From the NCBI GenBank assembly GCA_021014325.1, contig CM037475.1:5673001-5737000 (forward strand): a stretch of 64,000 bases of DNA. Direction: 5' to 3'. Origin of the DNA: Plazaster borealis. Taxonomy: Eukaryota > Echinodermata > Asteroidea > Forcipulatida > Labidiasteridae. A model generated the notes under the pieces. It was not told where the DNA came from and did not search any database. It saw only the letters and a program-made list of their open reading frames with translations. Shown here in pieces: positions 22,800-35,600 of this stretch (its first letter is position 1; every line of letters starts with the position of its first letter). A program made the position numbers and the translations under genes.

Positions 22800-23351
22800 G
22801 TTGCGTTTCTATGTGTGGATAGTACTGGTGTTATACAGATCGTGACTTTAAACAAGTCTGTCAGAAAACACTTGTCACTGACTTCATAATTCAAACCAAC
22901 CTTTAAACTTCTGAATGATAGTTGTGCTTTAAACAAAATAAATATTAAGATAATTCACTGCATGGAAATCATTTACACATGATCGAATATATCAGGAAGA
23001 AAGTCATCTATATGAGTAGTTGGCACCACAGGTTTTTTTCTTTGCTGAACATTCTTGAATTTTTCAATTTGGATAGTGGTGTCAATAGACCTTTATCATG
23101 CCATGGTGTCCATTTTCTGTCTGGTACCCTATATTTGCATTTAATGCATGTGCAGATTTGTGTATACAGCGAAGGGGACAGACTATTGTTTTCTTTCCAG
23201 CCTCGGTTTGGTCACAGGGCATTTCTATTGAAAAAACACAAAATGGCCGCCTATGATAAAGGTCCACTCTATAATTCTGTACTTGAAAGACGAAGCAATC
23301 CACCACAAACAAACAAACAAAGACCACAAGTTTGAACGTTCCGTTCTGAAG

Positions 23352-23663
23352 CTATTGGACTTCCAGGGGTCGCTCTGCCGGCTCGTTGATGGTGTTCCTG
23401 TTAGGATCCTCTTCAACTGCGTTCACCTCAGCTGTGACCTCTATGGTATTGGACGGGGTCATAGGTCGAGGGCCAGCCTCGGCCTGATTTGTAGGTGACC
23501 TTAACGAGCGTCCACTTTGGGGGCGTGCACTTGTTGGACGGGATTGGAGGCGAGATTGCGGACGGCCTGATGTTGGACGAGAGGATGACCGCTCATCAGG
23601 GGTGGATTTGGAGAGGTGGTTAATCCTGGAGCTGGTTGGACGAGGGGACCTTGCAGATGTGAG
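23352..23663 (-). CDS. QRICH2-like: QRICH2-like exon 21 (basic tail and stop)
   Basis: Acceptor CCACAG, TAG at 23352-23354, 103 residues. Low-complexity SRPTSGRPQSRLQSRPTSAR followed by an acidic end. The other frame of the same exon stops earlier and lacks a phase match. Confidence 0.87.
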   Translation of the reverse strand, partial: LTSARSPRPTSSRINHLSKSTPDERSSSRPTSGRPQSRLQSRPTSARPQSGRSLRSPTNQAEAGPRPMTPSNTIEVTAEVNAVEEDPNRNTINEPAERPLEVQ

Positions 23664-26600
23664 CTGTGGGGTGAGTCACAGATTTAAAATAAATATGAAA
23701 TTGGTTGAATGATTTTGTTAAAAATCTATGTAGTAATACAAAATGGGTACACCTAAGAGGAGACTTTTCATTTTGAAGGATCTGTCAGGCACAGTTAGCT
23801 GAAAGAGCCTAATAAGTAATGCCTAATTTTGAGTTCTATTTGGATCTCGGTTCTGTTTCCTGGAGCAAGACAAATTGCTCGTCTTTAAGATAAGATGTGA
23901 CACCTAGGCCTTGTGTATTAGGAATAGCAAGGAAGTAAAGTAAAAGAACTCTAGTCAGGGAGAGTACGAGTTCACCACAGTGTTCTGGATCATTAGCAGG
24001 CATACATTTTTACAGGTTCTCCAGGCTTTTGAGCTACAGTGATTATCTTGGAAGATTTTGGGTGTACCCCTGTGTTTCTAGCACACAGCAGCAAGACTCA
24101 TTCACAGCCGTAGAGAGCTACAGAGATGTTCTTGGACGATTTAGGGTGTACCCCATCGTTATTGGTTTGGTACACCGCAAGAAACTTTGCTTGTAGGTTT
24201 CCCCAGCCTTCAGAGCTACAGAGATTTTCAATGTAGATTTGGGGTGTACCCCAGTCTTTCTGGTACACAACAGCAAGACTTGTCTAAAGGTTTCCTCAGC
24301 CGTCAGAGCTACAGAGATTTTTTAGGAGGAGTTTGTGTTTTCCTCTAGTATTCCTGGTTCACAGCAAGCAGCCTTGTCTAAAGGTTTCCTCAGACTTCCC
24401 AGAATGAAGCAATTATCGAGTGAGAATAGGGGTTTACCCTAGTGTTTCTGGTTCAAACCAAGAACCCGTTTTTTTACAGATTTCCTCGGCCTTCAGATCA
24501 AAAATTATTATTATGCACGAGACGGGGGTTTACCCCTGATTGTCTGGTTCATAGAAAACACTCTTGTTTACAGGTTTCCTTGATAGACTTCCAAGATTTT
24601 GCGTCGTCCTTGGTTTCACGAGTAGAAATAATTATACCTTTTGTGGTGATATAGTTGGTAACCTTTCGATATCCTCAGTTCCAATGCGTCCTTTGTAGAT
24701 GTGACCATCTTGTCCTTGAATGTCAGCCTCCATCCTGAAAAAAAAATTGTAAGAAAAAAATTGTAAGAAAATAATCTCATAAATTGATATCTCAATGAAT
24801 AAAAATGATCGTAAATATGATCGTAAATATTTTCATTAAAAAGGAAGTAGAACCAGCATAGTTCTTGTGCCGATACAAATTTTGGAGAAACTATATCTGC
24901 TTGTTTAGGGTCGGGACAAAGAACATGGATAATGCTGAGCTCAGTTGTCGACATTGTCTGCTGTGAATGGAAATATACCCCAAAACATGTTGGAAACAAA
25001 TAAATATATATCAATTTTACTTACTTTCCGTTTATAAAAGTAACTGGAACATCCTCTTCTCGTGCAATCCCCCTGTAAGAGAAAAAAAGAAAACAACAAA
25101 ATGATTTTGTACCCAAAACTTAAAGAACTTGCCAATGATGATTTTTTTATTGTACATGTGACACAGTATTTTGGTAAGCGTATTCTAGTATACCGTTGTA
25201 CTTGGCCACTTTTTTTGCTTAAAGGGTGTGTACAACATTGGTAATTGCCAAAGACCTGTATCCAAACTTGATATGACCCAACATATACATGAAATAACAA
25301 ACCTGTGAAAGTTTAAGCTTAATCGGTCTTCGGAGTCATGAGAAAACAGTGGAAAAACACCTTATGTGTTTTTTTTTTTTTTAAATTTCAAGCATCGGAA
25401 TTTATCCTGCAGGATAAATACTATTATTTTACTCATTTCGTGAAAACTATGGCATTTCAAGCAAAACTATTTCAAGAGAAGTTTTCTATCATGACCATCT
25501 TTATACCATCTGAGTTATGTGCAAATCTGTATAAATATTTTCATTCTTACCAGTGTACACACCCTTTAAGCGGCTCTATGAAATTGGGCCCTGGCTGGGA
25601 TTCAAGTCCACATTTAAGGTGATTCTGGCACCAGAACCGAGTCCAGGGCCAAATTTCATAGAGCTGCTTAAGCACAAAAAGTAGCTAAGCACAACAAAAA
25701 TTATGCTTACCAGCTAAAATACCAGGTAACATGCCATTTGTAACTGTATCCTGCTCATTTCTGCAAAGCAGAAAATTGTTAAGCAATATTTTCTGCTTAA
25801 GCAGCTCTATGAAATTGGGCCCTGGTGCATTAGATTATTCATCCTTAAAGGTATTGTACATGTTTGGTAATGACTCAAAACAAATATTAGCATAAAAACT
25901 TACTTGGTAACAAGCAACGGAGAGCTGTTGATAGTATAAAACATTGTAGGAAACGACTCCCTCTGAAGTAACGTAGTTTTTGAGAAAGAGGTAATTTCTC
26001 ACTAAAATAATAAAAACTTTTTGCAAGAAGTTTTTATTCCTATCTGAAAGCACACAAATTTGTACAACAAGGGTGTCTTTTCTTTCATCGTTTTCTTGCA
26101 ACTTCGATGACCAATTGAGCCCAAATTATTACAGGCTTGTTATTTTATGCATATGTTGGGATACACCAAGTGAGAACACTGGTCTTTGACAATTTCCAAA
26201 CGTGTTCAGTGCCTTTATGGAACTGTTATGCAGTTACATATCTTAAGAAACGAGGGCAAAAAGGTGATAAAGTATTCTTAATTTCTTTGCTTGGTACAAT
26301 TATTATGGTCGACTTACGTTAGATTAGCCATACGAGTATTCCGTCTGTGTGGATATGTCATGGTGTGACTGCCCCCACAGCTTCTGCTTGTTGCAAAGTA
26401 ATCTGGGACATCCACGTTGTTCCCACTGTGAACAAAACAAAATAAAACAAAATAAACAATCTGAAACATCAGGGCATCAAAAAACTGTTTATGAATTATA
26501 ACGCCTCCTACTGCCTGACCATTCAATATCATCCACTGTGGTTTTAAATGATAGATAAACTATGCCAGCCTGCAATATGATATCATGTGGTGAATGCATC

Positions 26601-29600
26601 TACACAGTGCACACATGTTTAGTTATGTGCACAGTTGTGCCACACACAACCCGTGCAGTTTCATGATTTCAAATGGTTGGGCAACTTGCTGGAAAATAGT
26701 TTAGAGAGATTAGGAGAGTTTCTGATGTTGATATTAGTTTATTGGATATATCAATGAGCAAGTTCAAGTGCCAACCTTTCATCAATTTGCAATTTTAAAT
26801 CACGCACGCGTGGTATGTTTTTAGTTCGCGGTATGTTTTTCACTCCAACGAGCCCAGTTGACCGACTTAATAGTCAATGTTGAGCAGACGATAAGATTAA
26901 CGTATACGCTAATGAAGTAAATTGTTGACACAATTTTAATTTTCTATTATTTTCTATCATTTTCTCTACTGTAGTGCATTTATTAATAAATTATCTCACT
27001 GCAAAGATAAATTATTGTCATATTGAACAAAACCTAACGATACCGTTAAATTACTCATTAATTTTGATGTAACTTGTGAGTTTGATTAAACAAACACAGT
27101 GCTCAGGGGTTAGGTTGGTCCACTTGGATACAGCCAGTTAAACCATGCAGTGCTCGACATCTAAATCGACTATGGTTAAGTCTAGTCGACTATAGTCAGC
27201 CACCAGAACTTGCTCATAAAGTGCAGGGTTTGTGGTTAAACATGTATGGCATTTAACTTATCTGTTTTTACAGTGTGGGCTCTGGAAAGAGGTGGTGGGG
27301 TGGTGGGGTACATTATTCTTGAATGATCTGAACACAACTTAATGCCACAACTGAAGTTGTTGTTACTTTTAAATAGTACTCCTTACAGTGCAGTGGGTTA
27401 ATATTTTTAAAATTAATTGGTTCTTCTTGAATGCAAGCTTTGCATTTTGTTTTCTTCAATAATTTTGTCCTTTACCGTCACATTTAAAGTTAGTACCACT
27501 CAATGTGCAAGTCAGTTTTGAATCGTGATATCACTTAATACTGAATGCTTCTATAAAAAAAGAAAAGGAAAAGTGTTGGGAGTGAGTTTTCAATATTTAT
27601 TTAAAACTAATTCCTTCACTTTTGTGTCGGTTTGAAGAAATTATCCTTTGTTTCTGAAAAATAATCCCATGACAAAGCTAAGCAAAATGTGATCTTGGAA
27701 TTTTTGGATTGATGATCAAAACATTTTTTTATGCACATGGATTATTTCTTCATTTGGGAAGTTTTTTCACTGGAAGAAACCCCCACAAATCTCTTGTAAC
27801 AAATTTCAATAAGTTTCAATGAAATGCCATAGAGTCTCCACCATCAGCGCATTACTTCCCCCTCCCTTTTCCGGTTGTTTTGTGAAACATTTGCACATCT
27901 GAAAGATTTGCAGTAGACTACACCAAGATATCCTTAAAATGCCACCGAGCACCCCCCCCCCCCAAAAAAAGGAGAAGTGATTTTAGCATTTGTCTTCCAT
28001 CTGAAAGAATTTCAGCGGAACACACCCAGCATTTAATTCAGTGGTGAAAAGGAGACACTCCAAACGTGGTGAGAATAAAAAACAACATCACACAGAAACC
28101 ATACCTTAGAGTTGGCGGGGTTTTAGATTTAAGGAAATCGGTCATGAGACGGGAATGCTTTAGTCTCATAAGTTCACCCTGGGGTGACGATATCGAGGGA
28201 AGGGTGCTGTCAATTTGGAGGAATTCAACTTCGGGGGTACTAGGGTTCATTGTCCTAAGAGCGGCATTTATGGAAAAATAAAGTAAGAAGTTAAGAAAAA
28301 AAGAAAATTCCTTAAATTTGTGATCAAATACAAAACAGCAATGATAGATAGATAGTTTTGCTTCCATCAAAAAGTTTCAATTCAGATTTTCTTGAGCTGT
28401 CCTAATAAATTCTATCCTAATCCTAACTTTAAGTAAACTTTGACCTAAAACAATAACCTGTGACCTAACAAATGACCTGTGACCTAACAATAACCTTTGT
28501 TTGTCTCGTTGCCCCTCGAAGAACACCTGCTGGGGAACGTTCTTCACAAACATGGGAGTCTTTATGAGGTTCTTGTCAAAGTGGACTAGGTACGCTAAGA
28601 TGTCCTGTTTACGTTGTCTAGCTAAGTCCTGTTCGTACAGCGCCCGTTCATAGTGAAGGACATTCTTGCCTGGCTTTGAGCTAAATTTCGACCCCCCCAC
28701 AAAAACATCAAGGAGTAGAGAGAGAGTGGGAGTAAAAGATGAGGGAGAATAATGACATGTTAGTTGAGAATGGGGAGGAATGGGGAGAGGGGAAAAGTGG
28801 GGAAGGAAGAGTTTATCTTGAGATTTTATTAAAGCATAAATCAAACTTGAACTACATGTACACAAAGTGGAACAAATATTTACGATAAAATTGCAGTGAC
28901 ACCATGTGGTAGATCAGATCTCTTTTGAGTAGTGTTGACTCTGAGGGGAGGCAGTTTGTACTTGGAGTTTTGACCAGAATGTTTGTTTGTTTGTTTGTTT
29001 AGATGATCTTCCCAACAAGGGAACTTGTTGGCAAATTAGCTCACACAAGGGGATATAAACGCCAAGCTGGCAACAGCCCATCTCTCTCAGACAAAAATTG
29101 GTTTAACGTCTATAGATGATTATGAAGTGCACAAATCAATCAAGAAATTGTGATTCAGTAACAACACTATTACTCTAGTCATTGTGAAATCAGCTGTTAG
29201 CTTGGTAGGATTCGAACCGGACACAACTTTGCGATAGCAAGTCCTGCATTCTAACCACTTGACCACGGTGACAATTGCTCTTCTGATATAGAACATGTTC
29301 TCCAGCCCAGAGCACACTGGTTGGAACGTAAAGTACAAACCAGCTTGTCTCAGAGCCATGCTGCTACTCAAAAGAGATCTTATACACCACATGGTGTTAA
29401 TACTGCTAGTTTATCTAGATTTAGAGCATGGTCTTAACAAACATTGGTGAGTTAGAGAATGAAACAATGAGGATGATATGATTGTTGCTTTTTAGGGGAT
29501 TGGATCAAGGCAAGGGGAAACAATGAAGGAAAAGAAGGAATAGCTTGGACTAAAAAATAGTTTATAGGTAAGAAATTTGATCTTAAACTGAGCTAGCCTA

Positions 29601-32600
29601 CTATAGAAAGTTTAGGATGAAACCATTTGTAATCAGATGCAATGCAATGTTTCTAAATAAATAGAAAAATACATTATGCTGGAATTTTCATGTTAAGTAA
29701 AAAGGACGCTAATCTGAAGAATATTTGACAACGCTGTACAAAATATCTATTGTCTTTTTTTAATGTTAGGGCTCAATGAATACCTAACCAGACACAAACT
29801 TTATAGTTGCACAAAAAGAGGACATGGTATTACAGAAAAATTTGTAAAGAGGATGATATCTGCTGAAAACCTAGTCTTGGTGCAAGCATTATTTATCACT
29901 CATCTAACGCGATTGAGTGTTGAGTGTGCATGGTTTTACTAACAACAATGTACGAACGTCTTGCACAAAGACTAGTGAAAACCTTGCATGCCTGGCTTCA
30001 AGACCTAACTGACCTATCAGCATAATTCGCTACAAAAACTTTTCAAAACCTGATTTCATACATAAACCAATCCATTATGCTCTACCCTTAATACACTGAC
30101 CAACAAAATCACGAACACTCGCCCAAAATTGGACATAATTTAAAATCATGTTATACAATCAAAATTCTGCCATTTGGATTTGCTGCATCGTGTCTTTTGT
30201 GTGTGGCGTGGGGCAAAAGCAATACGCGTGTGACATTACGCACTATACCCCGTGAATGCTGTTGATGGACAGTTGCTATGGTGGTGGGCGGGGCTTAATG
30301 AATCGGTATTTACTTACACCTGACAATTACAAACCAAGAACTAAACCCCCAAAAATGAAAGTAAACACCAATATGTTAATTTGTAAAAAAAAATTATTAT
30401 ACAAGATAATTAAATAAATGACTCACTTTTTCTGAGCTGCACGGATTTGTTCTAGTTCGAATGTTGTGTACGGACGTCCCGTTCTCATTCCAGGAAGACC
30501 CTTAGACTCTGGAAGAGACGCTAACGGCCTGATGGAATGCAAACAAGAAATATAAAAAAAATATTCATACAGGTGGGAAGAAATCAGGTCATTTCAGAAC
30601 GATTTTGCAATGTTGGGTGGTCTAAAACTTTGTAAAATCATACATAAAAAAATGGAAATCTATCATCTTACTTAAGGGGACACGTTGCCTTGGATCGGAC
30701 GAGTTGGTCTAAAAAAAGCGTTTGTAACCGGTTGTTATAAAATGCATATGGTTAGAAAGACGTTATAAAAGTAGAATACAATGATCCACAAATAAGCCTC
30801 GAAATTGCGTGGTTTTCCTTTTACTTTGAGAACTAACACGGTCGGCCAATTTGACTCAACAAAATGGCCGACCGTGTTTGACCACTGTGTAGTGTGCATT
30901 TCAGACTCCCAAATTCAATTACCAGACTATGGGCATGCTACAGCCGCATGTGATTTGGGGTCTATAGGAGGGGGAGAGGGAATAACATCCTCCAAAATGT
31001 TCTTTTTATCCTAGAAAAGAAGACTTAGAATTAAACTTACGGTTGTGGAGTCATATCAAGGGGCCTGTCACAGGATATGCAGTTGTATCTTTGAACTAAA
31101 GGCCTGCGTAAAAACAAAATTAAAATGAATCAATAGTCTGCTTAAAATGTCTGTATTTAGTTTGTCATGCAGACATCTTGACTCTTGACAGAATGTACTT
31201 TCTCAGTGACTAGCCAGCTGGACCAGTAAGCTTGTTGTTTCACATTGTCCACCAGCTTTTTCACTGGTCTATATTTTAAGAATTGTTTGCAATGCTGTCA
31301 TTTGTAAGAGACTTGATTATGATGCAGTATAAACAATCTGTGCTGGAAGTGATGTACTTGTGGCTGTGGGAAGCAATGAATAAGCCATTTACAAGTAAGA
31401 ATTTAATAACGTCTGGTACAATAACTTACTATGCTGCAAGTAACCGCTTAAATTTGTATTTGTCAGACTACAGTTGCTATGTCCAATGGTCTTGGGGGCA
31501 AGCTTTTGCATAGCAACCTCCAGATGAGCAAACCAGGCACCATTGTGCCAAACACATTTATTCAAAATGATGAGTGTTTGCCATCTGTTACGTAAGTACG
31601 CAAAAATTTGCCCTGAATCATGTGACATAGCAACTGTCTCTACAGTCTGAGGAATTCAAATTTAAGCAGTAACTTGTGACTTAGCAAGTCATTGTACAAT
31701 ACAGTATTCAGAAATAAGGCCATGTCCAAATTGGCGGCTATGGCTACGTCTGGATCTCCGCATCAGCAAGCGTTAAAGTATAGGACATCCTTAGCAACAC
31801 CCGTAGCAATAGTCACAGACCTTGCCATAGCCACCAATTCGGATACGGCTAAACTCACAAATGGCTTAGTATAGTGCCAGCAGGACCACTCAGACAAAAG
31901 TTTATGCATGTTTTATGTGGCATTTAGCCACTGGACAACTCTTACACTGCTTTTTTCAAAACTTACTTTCTGAAGCCAGCTGCGTCCTCATGCGACGTTT
32001 CCACCTCCACCTTGCGTACCATCTTAGCTCCAACTGACTTAATGCGGTTATCGAGATACGACTTGAGCGGATCCAGTTCCATCCGGTCCAGCTTGTTATC
32101 AATGTCTAGTTTCATCTCGCTCACTGCTTCTTGCCATGCTGAGCGCTGTTGAAACAAAAACAATTATTTACATCAATAAAATACAACTTTTTTTTTAAAT
32201 AATTTGTTTTCCCCATCAAGGTCCAAATTTCATAAAGCTGCATGAGCAGAAAATGCTGCTAAACATGTTTTAGCCTATGTGTAAAAATTAGCAGAAAACC
32301 AGTCACAATTTGTACGTACGGCATAGTATTTTGGTTGGTAACCTTTTTTTTAATGGGAAGTAAAATTGTTTTATGCTTAGCTTAATTTTGTGCTTAACCA
32401 TCATCGGCCGGAAAGGTCAAAGTAAACCAAAAAGGTCAGAGTAAATGTCATGACCTGAATTGACATTTTCCAATGCTTCCAATGTTAACATAGTATCTAT
32501 GTTTCTTAAACAAAACAAATTTCTGTTTTATATAATTTTTTTCATACACTTTTTTTCATGGTGATGATTATACAAAAATGAATGGTCTCTAAAGGGTTAA

Positions 32601-35600
32601 GCACCTCTATGAAATAGGGCGCTGAACTCACAATGCAAATAATGATAAATTAATGATGGGTCGTCGTCTCCAAACAATAATAATTAAATCAAATAAATTT
32701 TTAAAGATTTTCTTACTCCAAGAATTCTCAATTTCAATGAAATCATTTCAAATTCAAAATGTTGTCGCAAAGCAGTGGATTCATTTCACATTCGGCAAAA
32801 TTAAATTTGCAAAAAAAAATTGTTTCCCATCTGTGAAATCATTTTGACATATCTATGAAACAGCCACAAGCTATTTTTCCCCCCACTAGTTTTTCAATCA
32901 TTTTTTATTGATAGCGGTATATACGCGCCAGACAAAACAAATTAACGTCATGGTAACGACGTCTCGTTCAACCACAACCCTGTACACTCTATAGCAATTA
33001 TAGCAACTGTCTAAGACACCTACCTTCAACACCTTCACAACATTTTCCGTCAATAAATCATATCAAATTAATCTTTAAAGGTATTATACAGGATTGGTAA
33101 GGCCATAAAAAACATCATTGTTTAATTTTAGTCTGAAAGCTTACTGATTATGAAGTTCATACTACAACCATTATTTCCCTCTGCAATGAAGTCATATTCA
33201 AGAAAACCTAATAAAAACCGAAACAGCTGATTTCGGTTGTTACAACCAAAAATATGGACAATGTGTTTACATGCTGAAAATTGTGCATGGTTTTTCACTA
33301 TTTTCTCTTGACTCACACAACAGATTAAGCCAGACTTTTTACAGGTTTGTTATTTCATGATCACACAAAACAGTTGCGTGAACACTGTCTGCGACTCTTT
33401 TTTTAGCTCTCCCTGTTTAAATATCTTATAGACTAAGTATTAGTGATTGTAAAAAAAAAACACACAACAAATCCAAATCATTAGTTTCAATCTGAAAAAG
33501 CTCACTGCATAAAAATTTGTTATGTTCATACTAGGGACCAATCCTCCAGAGAAATATTTCTGTCTGAAACTCTGTCAAATTTAGAAAATAGCTTTTAAAG
33601 TTCCCTATTAAGCTCAACATTGATTATTGCAGCGATCTAAACAAACATGAATGAACTTGCAAAAAATCTCTGCAAAACATTAACTGGTTTTGTTTTCCCT
33701 TTACTCATTAAAACATGACAATCAAACTCAATGAAGTTTTCATGAGTTGGTTGTAGACTGAAATCTGGAGAATGTGAATAAATTTACTTTTCCAAAACCC
33801 AATGATGAAATATCCCTTTAAAAGTGGGGTTATAGATTGTTTTTTTGTCAACTTAATGTTAATTTACAGGCAAAATTATAAAGAATGATACAATTAAAGT
33901 CACATGTGAAAGTTACAGCTGAAAACAGTGTCTACTTGCTGAGCAAATAGTTAGAAAAAGGTCACAGTATTTTCACAAGAACATTGAATCCATCCATGTT
34001 TAGCGAGATGACAGCGGGTACCGCATCTCTGGCCGTAGCATTCGCACCGACACCAACCCTCAGAAATATTATGCACGAATCGTTTCTCAGATTCAAATGT
34101 TTTTGGGTCAAAAATTGTCCAAACCATATTCCTTCGAAGGGAATCCTGTCTCAAAATAGTTTAAACTATCAACAGCTGCAGTGCTTCTCACCAAGTAAGC
34201 TTTTATGGTCGTTAATTTTTGCAGTATTTATCAAAGTATAAACCTATACCTTTAAGCCTGCCAAAGAAGCTTATTTCCAACACATTCACAGACTCCAATT
34301 ATCCCGTCAATAAATCATAACCAAATTAATCGTTAACCATCTCACTTACGTGGCCAGACAATTTGTCAGCGACATCGTTGAGGTTCCGGGACAGCTCTTC
34401 CACCGTTCCCTGGAATTGTGTCGTGCTTACTTTGTTCTCCAAGGCACGCTTATCAGCTTTCTGTAATAACCACAGGGCAAATGTGGAAATGGAAATGTTT
34501 GCTAAGTTGCCAATATTAAATAATCATAACGGACATTTATATTGCGCAAGACCTTGATGAATATACCGTACCCTTCTGCGCATTAAAAACAAAAAACAAA
34601 AAATGCAGAGAAAAAAATACAAATTACTCTTACTAGAATAGTTTTCGTTACCACATCAGGACTGCTGATACAATATCATCATTTAAAACTGCTCTCAAAA
34701 CTCATCTTTTTGAAGTAGATGTTGACCAGTGATTATCAACATACCTATTTCTGTCCCTTTCTTTTGAACTGTTTTTTGTATCATGAGCGAGCGCCATGAG
34801 CGCCTTTCTTTGGCGGATACCGGCACTTTACAAGACTCCATTATTATTATTATTAGAAAGAATTAACCGTGAAACAATGGGTTTGTAACTTTGGTTTTTA
34901 ACAGAGCATACTTAATGATTACTCAAACTACAAATTCAATAACTTGAATTGTACAACATTTTTTGATAAATGCAATAATTTTTCCTATACATAGGAGGCA
35001 ACCACTTACAGGCAATCTCATAGAAGACAGGAAACACAATAAAGGGTACACAATACCATAGAGCAAGGGCTTGCTCTATGATGTGACATGGTATTTTGGC
35101 TGGTAACCTTATTCTGTAAATCTTACTTTTGTTGTGCTGAGCTGCTTTTTCGTGCTTATAAGCAGCTCTATGAAAATGTGGGCCCTGATTAATCCAATAT
35201 TTCTCAGACGTTGAACATAATCTGCTGGAGCAGATTTTACAACCATGACCGTGGTAGGGCCATGTCCCATGAGGCAGTACACCAGTTCCAGGCAATCTCC
35301 ACGAACAAACACAGTCAATGTCTCTCATACTATTGAGGTGTTATTTTTGGATTGCAATGCAGTTGGATGCCTTTCGAAATGCCTGTAAGAATTGTCATGT
35401 GTAACACGGCCCTACTTGTACCTTAATGCATTTTAACACTCGGAGGGTCTAATCCAAATACTATTTCACAAAGCATGAACAAACAAAAAACGATGACGAC
35501 CCTTGTTTTTCAAACCCCTTGGATTTCCAAACAGGGTAAGTGCTCACTTGTGATTTATTAGATTAAATTCATTCTGATAAATTTTGCTTTTTTTTTCAAA

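Larger units (their letters stand above)
13276..23351. other. Spacer between convergent USP31 and QRICH2-like genes
   Basis: About 10 kb without a recognisable coding exon. It must contain the 3' UTRs and poly(A) sites of both genes, but several AATAAA/TTTATT words exist and none can be chosen. Contents: MITEs, a SINE fragment near 13690-13770, a LINE 3' end (15110-15480), tandem repeats at 15814 and 19300, tRNA-like elements at 16530 and 17865, and homopolymer-rich sequence. Confidence 0.6.

Noticed and set aside
24010..24590. Regularly spaced repeats as a CRISPR-like array
   Set aside because: Unit length and spacing vary, spacers are themselves repeated, and the DNA is eukaryotic with introns.
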